Part shown: in pieces, positions 25,861 through 39,575 of the stretch
How the letters are laid out: every line of letters begins with the position of its first letter
Numbering within the stretch: the first letter of the stretch is position 1
Origin: Galbula dea
Lineage: Eukaryota > Chordata > Aves > Piciformes > Galbulidae
DNA length: 64,000 nucleotides
Direction: 5' to 3'
NCBI GenBank assembly: GCA_013399015.1
Contig: VWZX01005783.1
Span: 311,555-375,554 of the forward strand
Notes under the pieces: generated by a model
The model's input: the letters and a program-made list of their open reading frames with translations, nothing else
The model's database searches: none
What the model was told of the DNA's origin: nothing
Position numbers and translations under genes: made by a program

Positions 25861-26282
25861 CCTGCTGGGATGTGTATGCAGGGGCTGCACTGGGGTACCC
25901 CACTGGATTTAGCTGTTCCTGTCCCTGCTGCTGCCTATTGGTTTTGGTCTCATTTAGCCCAGGATGGTCCCTGCTGTAGCTCTGCCCATGGGCTATGGGC
26001 TCCAGTGATGGGCCAAGAATTTTTGGAGGGGCTAGCTGGCTTGGGGACAGCAAGGGCCCCTGTGCATCCCCACACTCTGTGGTTCAGAGCCTCTTCCTCT
26101 CCTGTGTGTAGGGAGTTCCCAAGTGCTGGGAGGCCTGGGGGCCCAGATGTTCCTCTGAATGTTGTCCCCATTGAAACTCCCTGGCCACCTGATGTTGACT
26201 TCCAAGTATGGCAGGGAAGGAAGGGAGTGCTTTAAAAACCAGTCGCACTGAGCAAGTCTTTTCCCAAAAGAGTTGTCTTTAA

Positions 26283-26343
26283 CAGAATCACAGAATATTA
26301 GGAGTTGGAAGGGACCTCAAAAGATCATCTAGTCCCCCTAGGT
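26283..26343 (-). mobile_element. CR1-type LINE 3' end, short remnant
   Basis: The order 'cagaatcacagaat', then 'ggagttggaagggacctc', then 'aagatcatctagtcc' is the reverse complement of a CR1 3' terminus. Only about 60 bases remain. Confidence 0.85.
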
Positions 26344-29300
26344 GCCAGATTTCTGTGAATGAGGTCAGCATGGTACTTGAGGGCTGAGAAGAAATCTGGC
26401 TCTGAACTCTCACAGAAATCTGGCCAGTGATGTCTGAGTCTGAGATTTGTTTGTTTGGTTGTTTTTTTTTCCCCCACCATCATGCTGAGCACAAACCTTC
26501 CCAGTGTAGTTCTTGCTGCAGGGTTTACTGAGGACACTGAGAGTCACACAGACATCTCCAGGAGAGAACAAGACTCTGAGGAGGTTTTTTCCTGTCTGCT
26601 GTGGAGTGAGGAGCCTTCATGGGAGCAATTGCAAGAATTCAAGTGGTGCTTTACGGTGGTTGCTTCATCTTATGCAAGCTGCTAGGGCCATCAAAGTGAC
26701 ATAATCTGCAGGAAAGGGAAGGGACTGCTAGCAGCATCGTCAAAAGGGACTCTGTTCCTCCACCTGCTCCTATTTTCTTTTTTTTCCCTCCTACATTTGG
26801 TCTTTGTTCTGCATTTGCAATTGAATTTTGCTTTCCATAAGCCATATGCAAGCCTGGCAGGATGGGTGGCAGCTGCAGCATCCCCGGGGGCTGAGGTCCC
26901 TTTCTTGTTAGCAGCCCAGCAAAGTGTAACACAACAAACTGACTTCCCCAAGCTCCCCTCGCAGAGCTGGGGTGATGCTCACTGTGTTCCCTCCTGCACT
27001 TTGACCCAGAGGGGAGCAGCAGAAATGTGCACCAGGAGCTGGGCCTGGGGGGCTGTTGGTGGTCTTGGGCTTGTCTGGCTCCCATCCCACTCTGGCAGGC
27101 TTTGAAACTGGGTATTTTTATCTAAACCAGTTTTCCTGAATGTCCCATGTGCAAGTGCAGTGATGTTGTGGTCACTGTACTCTTGGGTGGTTAAGGCAGT
27201 GGGGAGGTGCCTGGGGTTGGGTGCACCCTCCCTTCACTCATCCATCTCAGCCCTGGTGTCGGTGACTGAGCATAATGCAAACGGCTTCACTCACTGCTGT
27301 TAGTCACTTGGTTCATCAAGGGCTGCTCATGGGCCTCCTGGAGCCATCGAGTGAAATCTATGTACTGCTCATGCCATTTTGAGTCCTTGGTTGTCTCAGT
27401 GGGACCTTCATCAGAGCAGCATCCTTCTCCCACCCAGGTGTGGGTGCCCAGGTGAGGACAGTGTCTCTTTGTCCTTTGGTGTTGGTTCTTCCAGCAATTG
27501 GAGACGCTGTTTTCTGGGAGCTATTCTCTGCAATTTGCATATTATTGAATCAGCTCAGAAGCGGCTGCCCAAGGCTCGTGGCTCGTGTTTGTCAGGAATC
27601 AGATCAGACGAGCCTTCTGCTCTGAAAAACTCTGAGTGCCTTGGCTCATGTACCCAAGGCTGTGGGAGATTGCTGCTCTCCTCTGCTCCTGCAAGTGAGA
27701 CCAGACAACAAAATCTGTAAATGGCAGAAATCTCCTTCCACTGTTATTTGCATATTGAGCTGTACCTTCCTGGCCAGACCTAGTGGGAGGTCTGTGGCCA
27801 GTTGGAAGGAACTCTGTGGATGCTGGGAAAGAGCCCAGGGCAACACACAGCCTGGGCAGGAGTGACCCACAGGGGTGGCAGCCTGGGCAGTGGTGTTCCA
27901 CAGAACCAGCAAACTGTTCTTGATAGTGTTTATTCTCTGCTCAAAGGAGTAATTAAAGCTCAACTCGTTGGCAGTTCAATGTCACCTTGCTCTGAGCAGG
28001 GCTGTGGTTCCCTCTGGTGCAGGCTGTGCAGTCAGGGAGGCTCTTCGTGTGTGCACACCTATGCAGGCTGGCAAATTGTAAATGTGTAATTTATTGTAAG
28101 AAATCTAGACCAGAAGATGCTGCACTTTAACTTTGCTGACTGTCAGGCTTCCATACAAGAAGGTAACACTACAGTGTCAGGCTGGCCTGAGCCCAGGACA
28201 TGACAGGGTAAAGCAGTTTAGCAGGGAAGATTTTCCACAGTGAGGGCTCTGCCCTAGGGCACTGACAGCTTCGCAGGTGCTGGGTGTGCAGGATGCAGCC
28301 CAGGTCTGGGGTGGCTGCAGAGCTCGGGGCTGTCTGAAGCTGGTGGGAGCCCTGCAGCAGTGCGTGTCCTTTGCAGACGTCCTACCCGGGATGAGTGATG
28401 ATGCAGTGAGATCTTGCCTGCCTGGAGTCCACAGATTGGATGGAGAGTTGTTCAAAGTCAGAGAAAGGTGCTTCATTCAGGCACTCACTGCAGATTTCCA
28501 AGTGTAAAATCTCAGTGAGGTGCCCTTGTCTGTGTTGTAAAAAACCAATGGTTTTAATTGGGGAGCAGCTGGCTGAGGTCTCCTGGCCACCCAGGATATC
28601 AACAGGCTTTCACCAGTGTCCCGTGAGCAGAGCAAGCAGCTGGACACAGACCCACCACCCACCCAGGGACAGTGTGAGGGTGAAAGGCAACACAGAGCAG
28701 TTCCCTGTGAAAACTTAAGGCACTGGGCACTGAATATTAAATAAACTAAAAAGGGAGCAGCTGGCAAGGTGATGCCCATCAAGGACAGAAAAATGATGAG
28801 TCCAGAAATAGAGGCTGTTAATTTACAGGATAACTGTTGCCGTCCTTCTCAAGGGTACAGCATCTAGATAGGCTGAACTTGTTGCTTCAGGAGTTTTGCA
28901 CCTCCTTAGGCCAGGTTTAATCTGCAGAACCAAGAGTAGGCATAAAGATAACCTACAAAGCTACACATTTGATTTACACAGCATAACAAAAGGCAGAGCT
29001 CACCACTTAGTGGGAAACACTTCTCTGTGTCAGGTAATATGTTGACATCTCCCCTTCCCACGTGTAATTTTTATGAACACATTGTGTCAATTTGGAGCCT
29101 GTCTGGTAAAGCAGACAAACAAAACAAGGAGCTGGGATGCATCACAAGTTTTTCATTAGGCTGTAGGCTGAGAAAGCAGGAGGGAAGCGTGTGCTCAGCA
29201 TTGGGGGTTCTGCTGAGAAAGCTCTGGGGGATCTAGGGGTCGGTGTTTTCATCAGGATTTCAGTGTGTCAGTGAGGTTTAACAAATTCAGGATAGGAATT

Positions 29301-31446
29301 GGTAGGCACTTTTGGGATGTGATCAGGGATACTCTAAAGGTAAGAGAAAGGCTTCACCAGCCCGTGGGCTGCTTCTCCATGTGAGCACACCAGTGCACAG
29401 ATCAAGACATGCTAATCATCCTCATGATTCATATATCATCCCTTGAGGGTAATCTGTTTGGGAACTAGGCTAGTGGCCCTTGACCCTGTAGGCAAAGGCA
29501 GACTGAATCATTGGAGCCTGTGGTCCCAGTTTAACGTAACACACTTCCAGTGCACGGAGGTTAATGACAAGTGGCGGCTGGTGAATGTGTTTGTTTTGCT
29601 CTCCCTGGAATTGCAGGAGCAGTTCCAGCAGTTTGGCCCAAAAGCAGCAATTGGCATGTGACAGAGAAACACATTGTTGTGTGAGTGATTTTATAATACT
29701 TAGAATATGATGCTATGGCAACCTGCTACAAATCCCAGATCAAATAATATTATTTGTGTGCATCCCTGTAACTTTAATCTTTGTGAAGTCTGATGTGTTT
29801 TATGCCTTTGAGGCCACTGTGCAGATTAGTGCAATCAGGCAGAGCTTGGGGTTCAAAGCAAGGAGGGAGAAGGATGAGTGACTTGCTCCAGATCAGGCTG
29901 TGCTTTAGTGTCCTAGAAAGTCAAAGAGCAAACAGTGAAAATCTGTCATCCCCAGCGTTTTTTCAGGAGCGGAGTCATGGCGAGTTTGTGGAGAGGAGAA
30001 AGGGAAGGAGCTTGATAAGCAATGTGGGTGGGCAGGACATGAACTCTGCTATTGCCCATGCACTGCCCCACTTTGGTTTAGTTTATTTCTTGCATTGAAA
30101 GGCTGGAAGATGCTCAGAGATTAAATGAGATGTAATAATGTCAGGCAAATTTGGCCTAATTTAAAAAAAGAAAGATGTATTTTGGTTTAATGTAAAATGT
30201 CAACTCCTGGTTAAGTTTCCATTTGGACACAAACTGCTGGGAATTTCCTGGAGACTCAGGCTGTGCTTGTGTTGCTGGCACATCCTGGCTAGTGCCACAG
30301 ACCGCGGTGCCCTGCGAGGTAGTGGGGAGGGGGACAGGTGTTTCTGGTCCTGCTTTGCTTTCAACCCTCACGGAGTGGGGCATCTTTCCCCTTTCCTCCT
30401 CCCACTCCATCACCCTGCAGCCCAGAGGCCATCAAACCCATCTTCCTCCTTCCTGTGGCTATCTGCACCCCATGAGGAGCCTGGTAGGACTCTTCAGCTC
30501 TAGGAGAGCCTCAGGCTCTGAGCATTGTGGTCAGCAACTAATTACAAGAACCAGAGGATTTGGTCTGCTGGGCCCTAGGGGTCTGTGAGCTGGGTCCCTG
30601 TGTGCCAGTGGTGCTGCTCAGTGCAGCAGTGTGCTGTTCTGTTCTGTGCCTTGCTGATCCCCCTATGCTGTGTGAATCCCCCTGTGCCATGCTGATCCCT
30701 CCATGTCTCACCTGGGCTGGTCTTACACCTCCAGGACAGATTTATGGGACTGAACCCCAGCCCTGAATTTCCCCTGACATCCAGCTGATGTTCCCTGGCT
30801 ACAACTGAAGTCCTTTAATTGATGTTCCTTGGTCGTTAACTAATGGTAACTATGGATCCATGTCCTATTTCTCCCTTCCTTCCTGAGGTCAGGGGCACTG
30901 CAGCTCCCTGCTTCTCACATCTCCAGATGTGCCACATGTGAAAAGCACAGACTGACAGCTGGCAGCCCCTCAGCCACATCTCACTGTGCCAGCTGTGGAG
31001 ACAATGGCCTCCAAGGCACGGCATGCTCCAGCTGCTCACCACTGCTTCGCCACGGATTTGGTCCTGCAGCATCAGGGAGAGATGCCAAGCCCTAGGTCTG
31101 GGCATGGGGAAGGGCATGCTGAGATCCAGCAGTGTGGGGCTGTGGCAGGAGTTACTGTACTTCCCTGTGACCCCAGCGTGCAGAGGGGTTTCTCCGAAAT
31201 GCTTGTTTATGTGCAAGTACATGTGTGTATGTACATATATATGTACTTCAAGAGCTGGAGTCAGGAACAGGAGCAGTTGTGCACACAGGCAGGAGGAGCA
31301 GGAGCCAGACCTTCCCAAGCTCCCGTTCAGTCTCTTGTCAGCAGTGTTGCAGCCAAATGGACACTCCTTTGCTCACAAAGGTGGTGGTGGAGTTATACAC
31401 TCGCTGAGGCACCAATGTTCTCATAGAAAACTTGCCTCCAGTGTCT

Positions 31447-31531
31447 GCTGCATCTCAGGAGCATCCCACTGCATCCCACCACATCCCCACAGCATCCCTA
31501 TTGCATCCTGCCACATCCCTGCTGCATCTCC
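31447..31531. repeat. GCATCCCAC-type short tandem repeat
   Basis: Eight or so imperfect copies of a roughly 10-base 'catcccacc/tgcatccc' unit in intron 2. Confidence 0.75.
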
Positions 31532-32679
31532 ATGGTGCAGGGCCCTGCAAAGGAGGGGCTGGTGGTATCTGAGCCTCCCCGATGACCAGCACGTGGTTGC
31601 CTCCTGCTGTCACAAGACTTGGGAGCTGGTGGCACAGGGCAGGAGCCGAGGCAAAGGGGCTGGTGACGAGAGCAAGCATCAGAGGAGGCTGGTGCCCACC
31701 TGTTGGCAGGAACAGCGTTTTTTGGAGAGGGCTCTGGCAGGTATCGGTGCCTGGCTGCTGTACATCCCGAGCCGTGCCATCCCAGGATGGGCTGCCATGG
31801 GAACCAAACCTCATCACTGCAAGATAAACAGTTGGACAATTTGGCCTGGTTTCTGCAGGACTAACCTGGCAGGGACAAGAGGAAGCGAAATTAAATCTCA
31901 GATTTTCTGGCTCCCAAAGGAGCATCTGGCAGTGCCGCTGTGAGCGACAGCATGGCTGTGTGCCTGGGAAGCCACTGGTGTTTTTTTCAGACAGTCAGTG
32001 GAGTGCTGAGGTCATGCCTGTTCAACGTCTAGAGGTCTTCTGTAGGGTTTTTTTATGGCAAGTCCATGGCATGGGGGCTGCTTCTGCTAGTGTGTTGTAT
32101 CCTCATGACGCCTCCTGCTGCCTCCAAATTCAGCACCAGTGCTGTGTGCCCTGTGAGCAAAGAGGCCCTTGGCTAGGCCCTGCCAAACCCCACCAGGATG
32201 TCACTGGGTGTTATGCTGGTGTCACCGAGCTGGACACTTTCTCTGCCATCCACGGCTGCCGGGAGGCCGATCCGGGCTGTGGATCCTGCCCAGGCAGGGA
32301 CGGTGCCAGATGGAGGCAAACCATCTGTGGGGATGGGTTGTCATAGAAACCCAGCCCTGCTGTCCCTGTGCCACTGCACCAGCACTGCACTGTGTCCCAG
32401 CCCTGTGGCCATATCCGGTTTGCTCCCGGGACGCAGACCTGGTGCTCGGTGGGGCAGTGAGGGGTCCTGCCTCACCCTGGGCATGAGCTCTGCAGATGAC
32501 TTTTATAATCTTTTTATGCTGTCTGGTGGTTGGCTTTTTCTCAGATTCAAGGTACTATTTTATAGGCAGCCTGCACACCCGCCCGTGGCTTTGCCAAGGA
32601 AGATAAGCCCCTCTCTCCCGCCCGCCTCCCGCTCTTGCTCGGCACGGGGGAACTGACACGGCTGCCTTTGGTTTTTCAG

Positions 32680-32764
32680 GAAGCAGGAGCTGCTGAACAG
32701 CTCAGATGTGACCGTCCCAGAGCGACCGCTGTCCCCCCCGCTCACCGCCCCGCCGACCATGAAG
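32680..32764 (+). CDS. RAP1GAP2: RAP1GAP2 coding exon 3
   Basis: 85 nt between gtttttcag and gtgagt, encoding the end of Lys27 through Lys55 (KQELLNSSD ... RPLSPPLTAPPTMK). It begins in phase 2 and so accepts exon 2, exon 1 directly, or the alternative first exon at 24216. The proline-rich PLSPPLTAPP motif is typical of this family's N-terminal region. The exon lies in a locally GC-rich stretch. Confidence 0.95.
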
Positions 32765-35744
32765 GTGAGTGTGTGGGCGAAGGGATGCCGCGAGGGGCTG
32801 TGGGCGCGCGGTCCAGCCGAGGAGCCAGTTTTGGAAACGGGAGCTGGTGAGGAGCGGCACTTCCAACGCAGCGGCTGTACGGATTCGGGCTGTTCCTGAG
32901 GGAGCAGCAGTAGGTGGTTTCTGGAGTTGAGCCTGCAGCGTGTTCGTGCGTGCCGTCGGGCCCCATCCTGTGCTGCCGCTCACGTTACGCAATCACGAGC
33001 GACAGTGCCAAGCATGGTGCAGAATCCCAGAGCTGTTATCTTTCTAACCACCCTCCCCGGGCGCCGTGGCGGGCGGCTGCTTGCCAGCATGAGGCAGATG
33101 ATGTGTCCCTGTAGGCAGGCACTGCTGGCACGCTCCGACCCACCGCTTGCTCCTGCCAGGACCACTCGACCGCTGCTCTTGGTGGTGCTATCCCATGGGT
33201 CACGATGCTTGCCCTTCTCTTTGCCCATGCTAGGCTGCCTCTGCCCAGCTCTACTCATGAAGTTTTCCCAAACCCAGCAGAAGGTCATGAGCAGCCTGGT
33301 CAGACCTGGAAGCTGGTCCTCCATCAGACAGAGTTGCCTGGCACCTCCACAGCTCCAAGCTCACAGTTATCTTGCTCAGACAGCCTCAAGTGAGCCGGGA
33401 GCATGCAGCCCTGAGCTGAGCAGGGCAATGTAGAGAGCCAGGGCAAGTGACCTGGGGCAAAGCTTCAGAGATAATTCAGCAGGAAAAGTCAGAGACGTGG
33501 AAGTGAACGGGAGAACAGGATAAAATGCAACATAGGTTCACTAAAAATTAGCTTCTGTTGGAGTAACCAGAGTACGTTTCTGCAGCAAAGTTTACGGACA
33601 GAGACAATGGTAGACCTTCTCCCTGCGTTGCTGCAGAGTGCTCAGTGTGCTGCACCTGGGAAATGATTCATTAAACTGGAAAAGGTGAGGTGGATGTGAG
33701 GTTTATGAGGTGGCTGAGAACCTGGTAAAATGGTTGTTAAGAGCAAGCAGGCTCGGAAATAGAGTATTGAATTGGAGGAATTGATTAGTTGGGTTCTGAT
33801 AATTTGGTCCCTGGCCAGCCTTGGGCTGGCACCAGAGGAGAAGAAGCCAAAGCCCCCATGCTGTTTGCAGCTTCGGAAGACAAGGAGTCTCCCAGGATGG
33901 CAGTGGGCGATGTGCAGCCCTCTTGGGCTCGGAAGGGTTTCATCTCCAGGGTGTTGCTGCATCCAGTAGCAGGATGCCTGGTGCCCACCTGCCCATGCAT
34001 GAGGAAATAAACTGTTGGTGCTGTTTATTTTGCCTTGCAGAAAGGTGGTAAATTGCTGGGTGGCACCTGGATGGAGTTGAAGTAGGACTTTATGTGACTG
34101 TGAGCATTCAGCCCCACAGATCCGTGGGACACATCCTGCTGCCCTGTCCTCTTGTGCCTTCCCAGGCTTTACACCAGCACCTGACTCCTGAGAGGTTCTG
34201 CCTTTGGCTTTGTCCTCTCCATGTTTTCAATAGAAATTCTGCCTTGTACTGATTCTGTCAGCTGAGCAGGCTGAGCTTGGTTGTGCAGGTGTGGATGCAG
34301 TCCCCAGTGCTGGGGTCTGTTCCCTGCTCAGGAGGGGTTGGGGTCTCACAGGCACCCCTTGGGCAGGGGTGATGAGGGGCAGGAGGAAGTCAGAGTCTTC
34401 TATGATGCTTAAACTCCAGTTCAAGGCTTCCCTGAGCATGGGAAACTTGCCATTGAAACCAGTGGAAATCCTGGTGTGCAAAAAGTGTGTAGATGCTGCT
34501 CTATATGCTTCGGATGATGTAGGCTCCCCAAAAGCAAACACTGAGGTCTTATTTTCCTGCATCTCAAAGATGGATGTTTCTTCTCTCATCACAAGCCACA
34601 TGGGCTCATCTTGCTGTGGATGCTGTGCCTGGGGGAGAGGCCATTGATGGCTCTGGCTGAGGACAGTGGTGGGATTGGTCTCCTCAGGCAAGGCTGGAGG
34701 CTGCCTGTTTCACTGCTGGTTCTTCATTTTTATAATCACATCATTAAAGCAATTAACAGGCGATTACTGACTTGTTCTGCTTTACAGCAGAATTAAAGGG
34801 CTTCAGAATGTTCTGTGGATGCACAGGTTTTCCTTTTGGAAAGGCGAGGCACAGCGGGGAGCTCATGCCAATGTGCTCCCTCCCTCCACCCTCAGTCCCT
34901 GCAGCACTGGCAGAGGCTCTGTGGTTGTGGCTACCCATGCTGGCACCATGGCTGGGAAGTGGCACAGGACCATCCTGCCTCTCACCTGGGTGCTGCTTTG
35001 CCAGGAACAAGGAGCTCCAGAGATGCCAAACAGAAATATATTCGTATGGTCTCCAGGCTGTCTGTGTCCATGGGGCTTGTTTCTGCTTGTTTGGAGCTTC
35101 CCCATGCTCCTGCTGTTGCTTTGACCTCAGCTGTGTCAGCTCTTGAAAGGCTGGGACTGGTAGGGACTTGCTGGCATTCAAGAGAACTAGAGGTGTATGG
35201 GAGAGAAGATGTCAGGGGTTAAGGAGACATCAGCTTGATGAAGGGAAACCTGAGGTGACACTGTGGTTGGGAGGCAGAGACCTGGTCCTTCTGGAGACAT
35301 CATCTTGGTCCCTGGACTGTCATGGTCAGTGCAGGGGATGCTGGGTAGTCACTCGTGGCTAAGCCTGTGAAGAGATGCTGCACAGCATGAGTGCATAGAG
35401 TCAGCATCCTTGGTGCTCATCCTGCTCTGCCCTGCTCTTAGTAGACTTTAAGGTGCTTCCCAGAGATGTGTGCAAGACTCAGTGTCACAGAGAGGGACAG
35501 GGAATAGGTATGGGCATTGGCAGCAGGGACAGGCAGTCTTGTTGGTGCTGATGCGTACTATGTAGTTCCTGGGTGAGCAGGCGGGGGTGTCCTGAGGTAA
35601 CAGTATTTACAGATGGGATTTGTACAACTCCTTTGGAAGGCCTGTTGCTTTTTTGGGTGTACAGTTTCCCAGCTGGAGAGGCCAGATCTTCTGCCTCCTG
35701 CCCAGCACTCAGTTCCCATTGCAGTGTTCTCCCGAGGGGCACAG

Positions 35745-35854
35745 TGCATCCCCCTAAGGGGCTCTGCATCACACCAAGAGGCTATGCATCCCCCTAAGGG
35801 GCTGTGCATCCCACTGAAGGGCCATGCATCCCACCCAGGGACTCTGCATCCTGG
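35745..35854. repeat. 20-bp minisatellite, 5.5 copies
   Basis: Five consecutive units of exactly 20 bases, each beginning TGCATC and built on TGCATCCCCCTAAGGGGCTC, followed by a half unit. The first and third units are nearly identical, while the others differ at several bases. Confidence 0.92.
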
Positions 35855-38773
35855 CAGGTGTCTGCCTGTTCCCTGTAAACCCTCACCCGCTTCCTGCCCA
35901 ACCTGTTTTGGGCACCTTGCCTCCCAGGGGAGCCACCCTTTGAAATAACAAAGCAGCAGTCCTGCCTGCCTCTGGCTTGGAAAAACATTAACGAAGGGAG
36001 GTGTCAGGGCTGGGGAGGGATGGCTAGGCTGGCACTCACCTACTCTCGCCAGGTACCTGTGACCGTGGCTGCGAGGCTGATGGAGGAAGATGGATTTCTT
36101 ATGGGGTGTGCTGGTGAGTGCTGGGTGACCTGTGCAGCTGGGCCGAGGTCTGCCCTGCTGTGCTCCATCAGCGGTGGCTCTTGTCTGGTGCAGGGTTTTC
36201 ATTCTGGGTGTCATTTTGTTCAGAAACCTTCAAAGCAAGCGCTGACTGGCTGCACAGCAGCTTCTGCTCTGAGTGCTCCTTATCTACAAGCACCCCCTGG
36301 CCAGAGTCAGACCCAGAGTGCCAGGGTGGTGGAACAGACACTGTGTGCTCCAGCTGGCTCAGCTGTGGACCTGCTGTCTTGTCTGGTGCTGGTGGAGAGG
36401 AATTGTGTGCTTTTCTGGGATGTGACTATCCATCCCCTCTCACAGGGGAGGGTGACAGGTAAGGACAGGTGAGCAGGAAAGGAATAGCACCTGTACAATT
36501 TTGGGTTGAGTATTTTACATTTCTGAGGTTGTTAGGACACACTGCTGGGTAGGTCTGTCCTGCTAAAGGTAGACAGACCTTGTCCACTCTCCTGTTGTCT
36601 TTGGTCGCTCTCATGCAGCCTTTGGTTGCACTGAAGAAGCAGATGCAGGTTTGGTTTGGAGCAGACACTCTTGGTGAGTGTAACCATTCCTGCCGCCGAG
36701 CCCTCGGCAGGGGACATTGCTTCCTGCTGGGCCTCACAAGGGGGTAATTGTCTCCACTGTAATTACCAAAATGTTCGCGGCTCAGTAAAGTTGGCTTTAA
36801 GCATGCATAAATCCCTAGAGGGTGTAGGCTGCTCTCTGCTTTATAGAATAGGTGGATGCATCTTCTGCTGGAACGTGCTTTAGCAGGTGGGTCGAGTGCT
36901 GCTGTGTTTTGGTTCTCTGGTTCTGGCCAGTGGCAGAGTGGCATCTGGAAACAACTGTAATTGACTCAAAGAGCGTTTGCCCATTGCAGAGACCCGAAGA
37001 TAAACTGGAATATAAACCAACCTCAAAATAAGGAAAAGCCTTTTTATAAAGTGCTTCTAGATTTGGGCACAGAGCTCTTCTGAGCCTGGGGTTCATTTTT
37101 CCCTTCCATAGGTGCAGTAGATAAAAACAGGGTGTAGTCTGAAGATAGAAACACGTCCAGGGCTGATACCAAGCCATGCAGTGGCTGTGCTGGCAGCAGC
37201 TCTCCCCATCCCAGCTGGTGTCACTGAGGGAGGTCACTGGGCTGCTCCTGCTGTAAAAATTAACCTTTGCTCACCACATCTATTGGAAGAAAATCTCTCT
37301 GAGGTTTTAATTTGTTTTATTTTAATTTCTTCATCTCTTCCTCTGTTTTTATTCTCTTTTTTTTTTTGTCTTTGAAAAATTCAATTCAATTCCTGGTGAG
37401 TGGCCAGGAGCACACAAGGGTTAAGAGGAGAGGTGGGGAGGAGGACAGGGGACAGGAGGGACCAGGCTGCTGCATCATGTCTCCAGAAAAGCCACTTACT
37501 AGTTTACTGGGAGTGCCTCAATATTTACAGCTGTAGTTTGACTAGATAATTTATTTACACGTACTTGAGAGCAGGAAAAGCCGGATGAGGGATCAGGATC
37601 ATCCAGCTGAGGTTCAGCAGTGGCTGTGCCAAAGGGGTGACCCCACTGCTGCCTGGTGGGTAGAGGGCTGGAGTGTGCTGGCAGAGCACTGACTTTTCAT
37701 GGCTGCATGTGCTGTCGGAGCAGTGTCTGAGCTGGTCAAATCCACATCTGCTGTGTCTGAACATCCCCTCAGAACCAAGTAGGGAAGGCTACTGGTGCCT
37801 GCTGAGCCCCAGAGTAGCTCAGCAGTGTGCTGTCCATCACCAGGATTGGGACCCCTTAGGCAGCACAGGTAGATGAAGGCAGGAAAAAGGTTTCTGGAAG
37901 TCCTCCGTGGCCGGTGGCATGACTGAACACGACAGATGTAGCTTCAGCATCTCTCCTAGGGAGGTGGCAACAGACTCTTCCGGGTCTGGATTTGTCACCC
38001 ACCATTCCTAACCATACCCAAAGGCACAGGAACCATGTGCTTCATGTGTCGCATGTGTGCTGTGGTGGCTTGGGATGCCTGTGGGGCTGCAAAGCCTTGG
38101 GGAACCTGGCTTGGCTGGGGAGGAGGCAGAGTCCCGGCGCTGAGCACTGGCACAACTGGGAAGGAGGAAGAACCCCCAAGCCAGGCAGCAGAGTACTATG
38201 GGGGCAGGATGAGCACCCTGCTGCAGGGAGCTCTCCAGAGCAGCTGCAGAGGGTTCTTAATTGAGCCCCAGCTAATCTCTTTAGTTCGTTTGGCAAGCAG
38301 GCCATTAACCCTGCACGGGCAGCCAGCCATGCTGGCATTGCTGGTGCTCCCACAGCCAGGGAAAGGCAGAGCTCAGGGCTTGCACCTTGCAAGGTAAGGG
38401 ACATGGAAAGCTGCTGTAGGTGTCTCATTAAGCAGAGTATTTATTTGCTTTGTTGGATCAGTCATTCTGGGCCTGTTTCTTTTCAAAAGGCAAGTTTTTT
38501 GCTGCTGGTTTGTGTGCACAGACCTCGTCCTGCTGGGACCTGCAAAGCAGCAGCTGAACCTGGGGGACCAGGGCACATGCACCCTGTCCCTCTGCCCATG
38601 GTGGCACCAGCTCTGCCCCACATCTTCAGCAAACCCCATGCCAATGGCACTGCCAGGAACTGTGGCACTTGGCAGCCACCTGGGTGTTCTCCTGCCTGGT
38701 CCTCAAGATCCAGAGCTGCTGTGCAGAAGTGAGCAGTACAGGGCAGGGCAGCGAAACGTGGCTGTAGAGGATG

Positions 38774-38855
38774 TTCCCTTTTCCACTTTTTCTTTTTCCT
38801 TCCCATTTTCCCTTTTTCTTTCTCGTTTTTCCTCTTTCCTTTTCCCTCCCTCCTG
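38774..38855. repeat. Polypyrimidine tract (C/T)
   Basis: About 80 bases nearly all C and T on the + strand, well upstream of the exon 4 acceptor. Tracts like this can form triplex-type DNA, but nothing shows that here. Confidence 0.8.
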
Positions 38856-39539
38856 ACCAGCTGTCCTGTGCCCCATGAGGCAGGATCACACCTTGGCTCC
38901 ACTCTCCCTTTGGTGCCTGTAACCTAGGTCACCACTGCAGACAGCAAGAACACAGGGACCTTAAAGACCCGAGAAAACACCCAGGGAATGAAAGGAACCC
39001 AAGGAGATTGTTCATCTGATAGTGCCAGCAGTGCTGTGGTTAGAGGAAGAAATGACTAAAGAATCACTGTATGCAGCAGGGGCTGGGAGATGGTCAGGGC
39101 TGGGTGTTACTGGTGGTGGTGAACTGCAGTGGTGAAGCCTGAGCTCTGAGTCAGGCTGCATGAGAACTGCTAGCCAGAGAGCAGGACAAGCACTGCAGCA
39201 GCACTCAGCTCATCATCTCGGGCTCTTTTGGAGATGAAATGCGGAGTAGGAGGTGTTAGTGAGATGGGGAGCAGGTGAGGGCACTTAGTGTGGGACAGTT
39301 ACAGGCCCTGGCAGCCCAGGGTGGCTACAGACTCCATCCCTACCCAGTGTCAGGTCTGGATGGGGTGTCTCGGAGGCACAAACCATCATTTGTGGATGAA
39401 GTCTCTCCTTCCCATTCCTATTGAAGGCCAGAGTGCCCAGTATGAGTTGGGGGTTCTGGCGTCCCTGCCTTGCTGTGGCTTGGGCTTGCTTACCTCCTGC
39501 CTGCTTTAACTGAACAGGTTTCCTTCTTTTGTTTTTCAG

Positions 39540-39575
39540 TCTGCAGAATTCTTCGAAATGCTGGAAAAAATGCAG
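39540..39575 (+). CDS. RAP1GAP2: RAP1GAP2 coding exon 4 (start of GoLoco segment)
   Basis: 36 nt, phase 0-0, encoding SAEFFEMLEKMQ (residues 56-67). F-F-x-x-L/I-x-x-x-Q is the amphipathic start of a GoLoco motif, which binds GDP-bound Galpha(i/o) in this protein family. The acceptor is gtttttcag and the donor gtgagc. Confidence 0.94.

Larger units (their letters stand above)
24541..32679 (+). other. RAP1GAP2: RAP1GAP2 intron 2, right part
   Basis: About 8 kb of intron ending at gtttttcag. It contains two minisatellite-like arrays and a short CR1 remnant, but no coding exon was recognised. A 306-codon open frame (31023-31943) has no recognisable domain and overlaps repeat-like DNA; it is not called. 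Confidence 0.7.
32765..39539 (+). other. RAP1GAP2: RAP1GAP2 intron 3
   Basis: About 6.8 kb, from gtgagt to gtttttcag. It holds the 20-bp minisatellite at 35745 and a long pyrimidine tract at 38774-38855. The first roughly 350 bases are GC- and CpG-richer than the rest. No coding exon was recognised inside. Confidence 0.8.

Noticed and set aside
31023..31943. Open frame of 306 codons on the + strand in intron 2
   Set aside because: No recognisable domain, low-complexity stretches, overlap with a GCATCCC-type repeat, and no splice or promoter context. It is long only because the DNA is stop-poor.
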